Positions 46,997 through 57,320 of a stretch of 64,000 nt of DNA are shown one piece after another (the first letter of the stretch is position 1; every line of letters starts with the position of its first letter). The stretch is taken from contig OZ010791.1 of the NCBI GenBank assembly GCA_963932465.1, forward strand, positions 318,304,283 through 318,368,282, in the 5' to 3' direction. This stretch comes from Maratus speciosus (Eukaryota; Arthropoda; Arachnida; Araneae; Salticidae). The notes under the pieces were generated by a model, which ran no database searches, was not told the origin of the DNA, and was given only the letters and a program-made list of their open reading frames with translations. The position numbers were made by a program, and so were the translations under genes.

Positions 46997-49828
46997 GACA
47001 AGCATAATCATTCAGTTTTGTCGAAAAGGAACCATGGGGTAGAGTAGCCATATTTGGACCGCCGCTTTAAATGGACGGCTGCAATTATGCCGTTAATTAT
47101 AGAAAGATACTTCATCTGTGCGCGATGAAATTCTACTCATCAGAATGACATCTTTTAATATTAGAAATCTCTTTTAATATCTTTTTTAGTAATACTCGCC
47201 TTGTACGTTCTGTTTTCAAACAACTTAAAAAAAATCTAAGATTAGCTGTTTTGATCTAATTTTTTCCAACTAAACCTTAAAACTAAGACAAGTTGCTACA
47301 TTTTGATATACATATCTAAATCCATGTGCTTATTGTGCGTTTTTTCACGCGGATTTGTTTGCTGTTGTTTCTGGTTTTGTCTTGAGATTATCTGTTTTTA
47401 AAAATGACAAAGATGCCTTCATTGGATCATTTTGAGAGGCTTAATTTGGACCAGATATGAATCATAAATTTGTAAAGTATGTAATGAATTTCGAGGGCTG
47501 CACGCTTTGGACACTATTTGTTTTATTTTTGTTTAAAATTATGGTTCAAAACAGGCCATACGATACTATAAAAAATACTAAATTTCGGAGATAAACAAAA
47601 TGAATAACTCGGATATAATAAATTTTCCTTCTACTATAATTAAATAATTAATTAATAAGTCTCTTCCTAAGAGGAGATGTCACATTGAAGACTGACATGT
47701 TTAAAACGTTTGTAAACAATAGATCTTCTAAACAGAACTTTATACCTTTTAAAAAGATAAAAATAGAACAAATTTGTTCGATAAATTTTATTCCTAAGAA
47801 TTCTATTAACTTTTGGAATGGATAAGTAAATAAAAGTTCATTTGTAGAACATTTTACACAATGGTAAAAGTTTGAAGGTAATTGAATGTAAAAAAGTTGG
47901 AATAAAAGGAAATTAATGTTATTGTAAATACAATGTTTGAATAGAATCTTTAATTTAAAATGCATTTTTAGTATATTTTCTGATAAAAAAAGGATGTTAC
48001 AGTAATTGAAGTGTACATTTTTTTATTTTACTGCTTTCTTTTTAAAAATAGCCTTTCTTGCTTCTAAAGTTTTTTCGACATACACTTCCTACAAGAAACA
48101 TTATAGAAATGTTACAGTTTAGAATTTTTACTTTACTTGCTAAATTTTTTAAAATGTTCAAATTTCAAGAATTATTACGAAAGATGTCGAAACTATAATT
48201 CTTTCTTAAATATTAAAATGTATTCATAAAATTTACATTAACTACATAAGCTCATTTAGACCTTTTCATTTATCCAAATACAAGGTGCCTAAAATTATTC
48301 TTGCAAAGTTTAGAAGTGATAATATATGTTCCAGAGAATTTTATTTTATATGTTAAAGCAGTTCCAAAATTTCCTTATTCAGAGAGAAATGCGGCTTTTC
48401 TCATATCAGAACAAAGCCAGTCTTTGTAATGTAATAAGATTTCAAACCATTTTAATGTAATGCCATAGCATTTCACAAAAATCAAAGTATGTACGTTGAC
48501 AATACTATTACAATAGAATAAAAATGAATAAAGTTATATACGATAATTTATTTTTTTAATTTCAAACTATTTTCAAAAGATCAAAGTAAGTGTGCTGGAA
48601 ATATCTGTACACTATTCTTATTATAAAGTTATAAATGGAAATCTGAATTTGAGATAGGAAGTTTAAGAGCTGCAATGTATGTATTTTTAAATGAATAAGT
48701 GTATAACAAACCGGGTTTCCCAAACAAAAACTACTTATATTAAAAGCATATACTAGTCAGCATACGAAATTTTTATGGTACCGTCAGCTAAAAGCCTTTT
48801 CGTGAAATATCTTGTTTCCATTTTAAAAGTTTTATAGGATTAGTTTTCACAATTTAACAAATACTTGTGTTATTGAAAATATTTGGAAACGTTAAAACTG
48901 TAAACTTTATCCGAAAACTATTTAATAACAAAAATGAAAAATCCATACAATTAACACTTTATTAATTTATTTTAACTTTTAATTTTATAATTAAATATAA
49001 AACCAACAGATTTTACGAAAAAAATATGTATGTATAATGTAAAGAAAATTTTCCACATTTAAAAAAGAACTATATAAAGACAAAAGTTGTAAAATATCAT
49101 CTCCATGTTTGCATAAATAATAGGAAAGAGATGAGAAAACGTTTGTATATAAACATATTCCATTTTTAAGATATTTTTTACCTGAAACGTTCCGTTAAAA
49201 AGTAGCAGAAAAGTAATATTTTTAGTTAAAAGAAAAGTAAACAAAGTCTTCCAAAAAGTAAAAAAGGAGTTAAAAGCCTTCTAAGACAAAGTAATATAAA
49301 TTTATAATTCTCAGTAGTTTTGTTTTATATATATAAAAAAAAGGATTTGATTAATGATACAAGAAACTTCAGAACATTAGGTATGTTGTGCAATTTATAA
49401 ATTCACGGAAAGAAATATAATTGCTCAGATAAAATACTCTTTTTCATTCTCCATTTATTTCATGCTACGTAAATAAATTTGATAATAAGTATATTTAACT
49501 GAGCATCTGAAGTATGTATCACATGTACAAAAGAACCTTTCAAATTAAGTGTCGTTGAAATTATAATTTAATTTTAGAAGTCGCATAATTGTTAAATATA
49601 TCTTACTCTGTCTATGAATATCAAAAGTTTAGAACACTGTTTAAAAGTTCATATAAATTTAATTTGTAAAACTCTCTGTTTGCATATTTGTCTCTTCACT
49701 GCATAACTTTTTGGAAACAAATTTAAATTACCATGAAATGTAGAGGATATAGGAGATGAATGATACGGAGTATGAATGAGTCATTGACTGTTACTTACTA
49801 TCTGAAAAGCGTAAATATATAATAATAT
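46997..49828. other. A+T-rich spacer, no gene seen
   Basis: The word TTTGGACC/TTTGGACA recurs near 47054, 47445 and 47508, and GGGGTAGAGTAGCC lies at about 47037. This resembles one end of a G-rich TA element, but no partner end was found. The 105-codon frame at 47648-47965 is F/L/I-rich and has no domain. Confidence 0.4.
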
Positions 49829-50344
49829 TATAAAGAGGTAAATTTTGTTTGTTTCTTTGTAGGAGGTAATCACAAGAACTATGAAACCGATTTCAAAAGT
49901 AATGGTATCAACATGATGGTGTTCGTCCCTGTTCAATATAGGCTATATCCTCTGTCCACGCCACTACCACAAAGAGGATGCAGAAGCAAATAACGTTCTA
50001 AAAAAGCATTTTTGAGTTACTGAAAAGCCTAGAAGTATGGAATTTGCAAAATTGGTAGTTACTTATGGCTATTTCCATCAGCACTTGTACTGTAAGTCAC
50101 ATGCTACGATGTTTGGCTACCAGTATTTTAGAACGGAAAATGTGACTTATTTTATGGAAGAATTTTATTAATGGAATAAGGCCGACAGCCCAGTGGTTAG
50201 GGGGTTGAATTCGGAAATAATTAGGGGAAAGCTGCAAATTGTTTTAATCCCTTCAGTTTAGTTCTAGAATGAATATGCTATGTTTTTCTCCTCGTACTAG
50301 TTGAGCGTTAGGAAACATGTATAGATTTTATAGTCAAAAAACAC

Positions 50345-50345
<1 letters not shown>

Positions 50346-50405
<60 letters not shown>
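50346..50405 (+). repeat. Poly-T tract (60 T)
   Basis: Sixty uninterrupted T. The corresponding place in the sister arms has only 8-10 T (about 50711 and 52185), so this run expanded in this copy; its exact length may be an assembly artefact. Confidence 0.9.
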
Positions 50406-50409
<4 letters not shown>

Positions 50410-51257
50410 CCATAACAATATATCAAAACATCTAACTCTATCAAAACATTGTCAATAAAAATATTGTAGAGCTTAAAATTCTGAGTAAAATGAGTATCTA
50501 CACTTAATATTTTTCTTGAACATTAAGGTCACAATTCTACTTCAAAGTTTTAGCACTGTGGTCAGGTGGTTGGAATCACAATTAATTAGAAGAAAACTGT
50601 AAATTATTTTAATCCCTTCAGTTTATGTCTAAAATGAACGTACTACGTTTTCTTCCTCGTACTTTCTGAAAGTTAAAATATATGTATATATTTATTTTCG
50701 AAAAACATGTTTTTTTTTATTATTATTTCCTTAACAATATCTCAAAACAGCTAACTCTATCAAAAACATTGTCAATGCAAATGTTGTAGAGCTTAAAATT
50801 CTGAATAAAATGACTACTCACATTAATATTTTTTGTTGAACATTAAGGTAGCATTTTTTTTTTTTAAATTTTGCCTTAATCTCTAATGAAGAGATTGAAG
50901 TCAGGAGAGACCAAATTAGCTTAACAATATCGCGAAACAGCTAACTCTATCAAAACAATTGTCATTGCAAATGTTGTAGAGATTAAAAGTTCTAATAAAA
51001 TGAGTACACCCATTAATATTTTTGTTCATAATTAAGGTCACATTTCTGTTTCAAAATTTTGACTTAATCGCTAATCAAGAGCATGAAGCCAGGAGAGACC
51101 AAGTTAATTTAACGATGTCTCAAAACAGCTAAATCTGTCAAAAAAAAATTGTCAATACAAATATTTTAGAGCCTAAAATTCTGAATAAAATGATTACCCA
51201 CATTAATATATTTTTTCAATATTAAGGCCGCAATTCTATTTCAAACTTTTGCCTTAA

Positions 51258-51674
51258 GGGTGTACTCAAAAAATATTTTTCCACCCTCAGCAGATCGAAA
51301 TTTTCTGACATATTTTCAGACTCATTTTCAAAAGTAAAAACATGAAACTTGTTGACGTGATTTATGAAGAGATGCATATAAGAGGCCGTGTGTTTTCGTT
51401 TTTCACTCAATTCATTAGAACTTGATTTATAAACATTTATTTTCTCATTATAACACGTTTTTTCGTTCGCAGATCTCTCGCTTCGGAAAATTCGGTTCAA
51501 AATGCCAAATTTGACAGCATTTTTAAAAATATATTCTGCTTTTATCAAACTATCGACAAGCCCGGCACATTACATAGTTTCTGAATAAGAGAACCTGCCA
51601 ATTGGATGCGTTTCAGAGCAAAAATGAATTTAAAAATTAAACAGAAACTAAGCAGTTTGGATTTGAATACACCC
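51258..51674. mobile_element. TTAA-flanked MITE, family 2, copy 2 (nested)
   Basis: 417 bp from GGGTGTACTCAAA to TTTGAATACACCC, flanked by TTAA (51254-51257 and 51675-51678). The empty site is readable in a sister unit as GACTTAATCGCTAATCAAGAG (51061 onward), proving insertion with TTAA duplication. It shares ATTACATAGTTTCTGAA and TTTGGATTTGA with 28359-28773. The 108-codon frame at 51222-51548 crosses the element boundary and is not a gene. Confidence 0.85.
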
Positions 51675-52429
51675 TTAATCGGTAATCAATAGTTTGAAGA
51701 CAGGAGAGATCAAGTATTCAGACCACTCTGCTTCCAATTTTTACATGTATTTTTGGTTATTTCGAAGTGATTAAAACAATTTTTAGCTTTCCCAAATTAA
51801 TTTCGCATTCGGACTTTTTGTCATCCCCTACCACTGGGTCCGTAATCACGAGATTGAACCGTAATTCTCAAAATATCCAAAACGATGAGCTAAAATAATT
51901 ACAAAACATCATAAATGCCTCAATAAAAAAATACATGTATACAAATTAGACGCAAGTTGGGCTGATAACCGGGTCTGTTCTGGCTTCAAGCTCTTGTTAG
52001 CGATTTAGGCTAAATTTGAAGTAGAGTTGTGAGCTTAATATTCAACAGAAATGTTATGTTTGGGTACTCATTTTATTTAGAATTTTAAGCTGTACAACGT
52101 TTGTATTGACAATGCTTTTGATAGATTTAGTTGTTTTGTTATGGTATTTATATATATTGTTATGGTATTTTTTTTAAAAAATGTGTTTTTTTACTGTAAA
52201 TATATACATATTTACTAACGCTCACCTAGTACGAGGGGGAAAACATAATATATTCATTCTAGATCTAAACTAAATGGAATAAAATAATTTCCAGTTTTCC
52301 CCTGTTTAATTCCGAATTCGGCCTCTTTTTGCAATTACTACTGGGTTTCCGTTTCGAAAATAACGATGGCCAACAAGCATAGCAATTATAAGTTATGTGA
52401 ATTACACAACAAAAACCCATGGTACTAAC

Positions 52430-54480
52430 CTTATAAGATGGAAATGATCTCTAAAAACATTTCTTAAAAAATTCGAAATTTAAAAGACATGAAAATGCGG
52501 AATAAAGCGTTCTAAAAAACGTTCTAAATGGCGATTTGTACGCAATCTCAGGAAGTATAAAATCGATTTCAAAAGTAATGGTTATAAATTGATGGTAACA
52601 GTCCTTGCTCTAACATAGGCCCTATTTTATGTCGATTTACAACCACCTGGGGGTTGCAAAAGGAAAACAAATTCTAAATTGCTGTTTTTTGGTTACTGAA
52701 AAACCTAGAAACATAAAATTTGGCGTGGTAGTTACTTATAAGATATAAATGATTTCTAAGGGCATTTCTTTAAAATATCGAAATTTAAAAGGATGGGGGG
52801 GATGCGCAAAAAGTGTTCTAAAAACGTTCAAAATTTTGATTTCTACGCAATCTCACGAAGTACCGAACCAATATAAAAAATAATGGAGTGTAAATGATGG
52901 TGACACCCCTTCATCCAAGATAGGCTATATTTTATGTCGGTTGCCACTACCCCATAGAAGGTGCAGGAGCAAGAAATTTCTAAAAATGCCATTTTTGTGT
53001 TATTGTAGTGCCTAGATTCATGGAATTTGGCATCCTAGTTACTCATAAGATGGAAATGATCTCTAAGAACTTTTCTTAAAAAACTCGAAATTTAAAAGGC
53101 GTGAAAATGTGCAAAAAAGCATTCTAAGAAAGTTCTAAATTGCGATTTCTGTGCAATCTCATCAACTACCAAACCAATTTCAAAAGAATTGGTTGGAAAT
53201 TGATGGTGACAGCCCTTGCTCCAACAAAGCCTCTGTTTCACGTACGTGTCACAATCATCTGCGGTTTTCAGTAGCAATAAACGTTCTACATTATGATCTT
53301 TGTGATACTACAGCGTTTAGCAAGTTGAAATTTGGCCTGGCAATTAGTTGTAAGATGTAAATATTCTCTAAGTAGAGTTTCGAAAAAAATCGAAATTTGA
53401 AAAGGGTGAAAATGTCCGAAAAGCGTTATAAAAAGTTCTAAATTTCTATGCAATCTCAAGGAATATCAAACCGATTTAAAAAGTAATAGTTGAAAATTGA
53501 TGGTGACAGTGCCTGCTCCAATATAGGCTATATTTTACGTTGTTGTCACTACCACCTGGGGGTTACTGGAACAAACAATGTTCTCATTGTTCTCAATGTT
53601 GTCATTACTATGTGGGGGTTGCAATAGCTAGCAATAAATGTTTTTGTACAACTGAAGGGTCTAACATTTTGAAATTTGACATGATAATTACGTAAAAGAA
53701 GTAATTGCTCTCTTAGAACCGTCGAAAACAAATTCCGAATTTAAAAGGATGAAGTGAACGAAAAGCGTTCTAAAAACGTTCTAAATTACATTTTTTTTTC
53801 AGTGTCATGAAATACCAAACCGATTTAAAAAACAATGGTTGCAAATAGGTGGAGATAGAACCTATTCAAACAAGCTTATTTTATATCGATGTCACTGACA
53901 CCAGAGGGTTGCAGGACCAAAAACATTCTAAATTGCTATTTTTGGAGAAAATAAAGCGGCTTGAAATTTTGAATATGGCATGGTAGTTACTTATAAAATA
54001 TAAACGTCCTCTAAGAACAGTCAAAAGTAAATTCGAAATTTAAAAGTTGTGAAGCGAAGGAAAGGAGCGAAAAGCATTCCAAAAAATTCCGAAAACACGA
54101 TTTCTATGCAATATCAGGAAATAATAAGCCGATTATAAAAATAATGTTTGCAAATCAGTGGTGACAATCTCTGATCCTATACAGGGTACATTTTAGGCCA
54201 ATGCCACTGCCAACTGGGGTTGGCAAGTACAACAAACGTTCTTAAAAAAACCTTTAAAAAATATCTTAATTACATTTCTATGGAATATTAGGGATTACTA
54301 TTCCAATTTCAAAATTAATGTTGGCAAATGAATGGTGATAGTTCAACATAGGTATTTTATGTCAGTACCACTACAGCCAGAGAGGTTGTAAACCGTTAGA
54401 CAAGAATCTTGGAATTTGACATGATTGTTAATTTTGAGATGTGAGTGCATACTAAGAAGATGGCTTCTAAAAAAATCAAA
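52430..54480 (-). repeat. Tandem array, seven diverged ~310-bp units
   Basis: The phrase ACCGATTT/ATCGATTTCAAAA recurs near 52560, 52865, 53170, 53467, 53818, 54128 and 54305. Each is followed by a GATGGTGACAG-type word, a TTTTATGTCG-type word and a CACCTGGGGGTTG-type word. Spacing is about 300-350 bp, shorter for the last. Units are clearly diverged, so the array is old. Confidence 0.75.
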
Positions 54481-55141
54481 ACTTTAAGGGAATACTGAAA
54501 TGAGCGTATGAATTGGGCAAAAAAGTTTCAAATTATTTTATAATTTATCATTTATTTAAATTAGATTTTGTTCTTATTAATTTAAGCCTCACTTCTGTCT
54601 AATGCAGAGTAATAATAAAGTTTAGTGAAACTGTGACTTATAATACCCTGTGGCGTAAATGGTAATTTTTGAGTTATTCTTAAAAGTATAATTTCTTCTA
54701 ATAAAAATTTAGACATACAAACATCACTTGTCATATTTCAATTATTACGCGAACAAAACCACGTGGTTTGCTAGTAGTTTATATTTTTGCAATTAAATTT
54801 GAATATAGATACAGTTTATACTTGTTCCTTGGTTGTTTTATCTGATTCTGAGCTTGAAGATGATTTGTATTTTGACTTTTCCGAAACATACACCGCGTCT
54901 CACGTACAGTTTAGGTAATCAATAAAATTTGCATTAACATAAAAAGTAATAAGGTACAATTAAAGTTCGTGAGATAGGTAATAAATAAAAGCAGTTTTGC
55001 TGATATACACATATCAATTATGATCAAAGGTTTGAAATTATAAAATATACATTAAATTATATAAAAATGTGCTGTCCCAAAAGTAGAAATACCTGTATTT
55101 TTTTTTCTTTTACATTTATAAAAGTAACTAAAGACTTACTT

Positions 55142-55960
55142 TTAACAGTTTATTGTATTGCCGCGACACTTTATAACATCAAACATACGTTGTTCCATAG
55201 AATTAAGTAAGCATTGCATTACAGAAGGAGGTATTTAATACCACGCTTTGTCAATTGCAATTTTTAAGTCATTTACACATGTATATTGCTTTCCATTTTC
55301 ATATATTAACGAGATAAGATCCCCCATATGTTCTCAATGGGATTCATATCTGGATTAAGTGCTGGCCAGCCTAATAGTGTGATATTCTTTTGCCTAAGAC
55401 ATGTTTTCGATGATGTGGAGGTATGGATGGATGCCTCATCTTGTGAGAAAACACAGTCCGGTCCTGCTCGGAAATCCATAATTGGCAGTATATTGGTACG
55501 TAAAATATCCTGATAATCCTCTGATTTCATTTTTCTGTCCATAAATCCTAGAAATGTTTGACCGTTGAAAGAAATCCCTCCCCAGGTCATTACATATCCT
55601 CCGCTTTGTTGCCTGCTGAAATAGTTCTTGTGTCTTTTCATAGGTACTGCCTTTAAAATTTATGATCATCGGGGCCGTCTAAATTCCATTTCTTTTCATT
55701 ACTGAAGATGACAGAAATCCATTTTTCACTGTATGCCATATGCTTTCTAGCCCACTTTAGACATGCATCTTTATGTCTCTGCTTTAAGCAAGGTTTACCT
55801 TATATTCTCCTGTAAACAATATTTGTTGAAGCTTTAATTCTTCTGTGTACAGTACTTTTTAAAAGTCTGAAAATTGATGCAATTTCACGGAGAGATAAAT
55901 TATCAACTGAAGCTTTTTTAAATAACATTCAATAATCACGTAATTTGGATTTGCTAGCAA
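55142..55960 (-). pseudogene. Tc3-like transposase, degenerate
   Basis: Minus-strand fragments in order: a helix-turn-helix (LSLREIASIFRLLKSTVHRRIK, split here as LSLREIASIF and STVHRRIK; about 55850-55915); the IS630-type block VIFSNEKKWNLDGPD (about 55690); SGGYVMTWGGISFNG; CVFSQDEASIHTS with the second catalytic D; and WPALNPDMNPIENIWG with the catalytic E, 34 residues later. The first catalytic aspartate (FSDEKK in the family) is replaced by N, and there are frameshifts and an in-frame stop near the C-terminus, so the enzyme is dead. The FSDEKKxNLDGPDG signature is what places it near Tc3. The first part of the DNA-binding domain is lost where the right inverted arm begins. Confidence 0.85.
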
Positions 55961-55987
55961 GACCGGACTGTCTGAACTTTCCAAAAA

Positions 55988-56288
55988 GATGGGGCATCCA
56001 TCCATACCTCCACATCATCAAAAACATGGTTTAGGCAAAACAATATGACACTGTTAGACTGACCAGCATTTAGTCAAGATTTGAATCCCATGGAGAACAT
56101 ATGGGGAGATCTTATCTCGTAAAATGAATAAAAATGGAAAGCAATATACATGTGTAAATGACTTAAAAATTGCAATTGACAAAGCGTGGTATGAAATACC
56201 TCTTTCTGTAATGAAATGCTTAGTTAATTCAATGGAACAACGTACATTTGATGTTATAAAGTGTCGTGGCAATACGATAAAATATTAA
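55988..56288 (+). pseudogene. Opposed copy of the Tc3-like transposase C-terminus
   Basis: Plus-strand translation gives DGASIHTSTSSKTW, then LNPMENIWGDLIS, then after a frameshift QYTCVNDLKIAIDKAW and a C-terminal FDVIKCRGNTIKY, ending at a stop at 56286-56288. This is the same C-terminal region as in 55142-55440 on the opposite strand, starting exactly at the second catalytic D. The two copies differ at many sites, so they either diverged after an old inverted duplication or derive from two related elements. Confidence 0.85.
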
Positions 56289-56570
56289 AAGTAAGTTTTT
56301 TGTTACTTTTATAAATTTAATACTAAAAAAAAATATATATATACGTGTCTATACTTTTGGGACAGAGCATTTTTATATAATTTAATGTACATATTATAAT
56401 TTCAAAACTTTGATCATAATTTATATATGTATATTAGCAAAACTGCTTTTATTTATTATCTATCTCACGAATTTTAATTGTACCTTATTACTTTTTATGT
56501 TAATGTAAATTTTATTGATTGTCTAAACGTTTGGGACGCGGTGTAGTTTTCATTGGGATGGAGCGCTGAA

Positions 56571-57316
56571 GGGGTCTCGGGACTCTTAAAATTGGAAAAA
56601 AGAAAAAGAAAAAGACCATTTTCAACATTTAATATCTTAAAAATTATTTGATATTAAGACACAACTCTTACTGGGAGGAAAGATATAGGCATGTTCTATT
56701 ATTTAATATACTAAAGAAATTGCTAGACGCAGAATTAGCATTTCCAGAGGTCTCTAAACTTACAGACATTTAATGAGCAGAAAATTCGCACAACAGATTA
56801 CGCGCAGAAGTGTAAAATAAATTTTGTACCTGGAATGAAATTTTTGTGCCTACTTATATATCAGATTGTACTGATTACCCTGAATCTAAATCAATTTGTA
56901 TTTAAAACATTGTAATATTTTTAATACAATTGTTTTCAGCTAATGCAAATTTTAGAAAATTTCAACAGCATAATTATCTAAAAAATATTTCTTTTAACAT
57001 AAAACGAAATTTTAGTCTCCGTTTATACAGACTAACACGGAATATATGTTTTGAAAAATTCATAAAGAAATATTCAGGAGTTTTTTATATATAGTGCGCG
57101 TTATGCTCAAAAACGTCATTTGCAGAAAAGTGACTTCAAAGTTTCAAAAACTCCGCATCAGCTATTGAGCAGGTATAATTAGAAAAGCCATTACTTCTAT
57201 ACGAATGAGAATTTTAAGGAAACAATTATATCAAAATGTTCAGGAAAGATAGGCGTTTAACATGTAAAAAAAATAAAATTTCGGAAATTTTAAAGCTTTA
57301 AGAGTCCTGAGACCCT
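56571..57316 (-). mobile_element. TTAA-flanked MITE, family 1, copy B (inverse orientation)
   Basis: Starts GGGGTCTCGGGACTC and ends GAGTCCTGAGACCC; 746 bp; inverse orientation to copy A at 3549. The right flank is TTAA (57317-57320); the left flank is TGAA, one change from TTAA. That right-hand TTAA also serves as the left target site of the piggyBac relic, so the two elements abut. Confidence 0.85.
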
Positions 57317-57320
57317 TTAA

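Larger units (their letters stand above)
50166..52350. mobile_element. Foldback element with iterated ends, inserted in the 310-bp array
   Basis: The left end (GCCCAGTGGTTAGGGG, then GAATTCGG, GGGGAAA and TTTTAATCCCTTCAG) is matched in inverse orientation at about 51780-51850 and again at about 52290-52350. It also has a degenerate direct copy at about 50540-50610. Inner ~190-bp units recur in direct orientation at about 50430, 50750, 50940 and 51130 (AACAGCTAACTCTATCAAAA, TTGTAGAGCTTAAAATTCTG) and inverted at about 52030-52140. This iterated-arm plan resembles FB/Galileo foldback elements of Drosophila, but relationship is not shown. The left tip AGCCCAGTGGTTAGGG looks like a tRNA A box, without a B box. 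Confidence 0.68.
49829..54775 (-). mobile_element. Dispersed repeat built of ~310-bp units, interrupted by nested elements
   Basis: The right edge, read inverted, begins ACTAGCAAACCACG, like the ends at 26753 and 32561. The left edge has the A+T-rich TAAAGAGGTAAATTTTG lead followed by TTTGTTTCTTTGTAGG, a pairing I have seen for such repeats in arthropods. Between lie repeated units marked by ACCGATTTCAAAAGTAATGG, GATGGTGACAG, CCACCTGGGGGTT and CGTTCTAAA. One unit is at about 49860-50165 and seven lie at about 52430-54480. The gap between them is filled by the foldback element at 50166-52350. No protein-coding trace was found, so class remains open. Confidence 0.65.
54891..56543. mobile_element. 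Tc3-like transposon with ~550-bp inverted arms and paired end motifs
   Basis: 1653 bp flanked by TA (54889-54890 and 56544-56545). The outer ends begin CACCGCGTCYCA. Each end has a second, inner, directly oriented copy of the tip motif: right outer GCGTCCCAAACGTTTAGACA and right inner CTGTCCCAAAAGTATAGACA are 174 bp apart, and the left pair is 177 bp apart (54897 and 55074). Two binding sites per long TIR, roughly 180 bp apart, is the known plan of C. elegans Tc3 and of IR/DR elements. The inverted arms (54891-55440 and 55988-56543) each contain the transposase C-terminal region, so the element is an inverted-duplication derivative. Confidence 0.85.

Noticed and set aside
50172..50195. tRNA gene at the foldback element tip
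   Set aside because: A-box-like word only; no B box or cloverleaf follows.
51222..51548. 108-codon minus-strand frame
   Set aside because: Crosses the boundary of a TTAA MITE insertion, so it cannot be an old gene, and shows no domain.
49829..54775. CRISPR array or bacterial sequence
   Set aside because: Repeat units are long, diverged and without unique short spacers; the window is eukaryotic in character.
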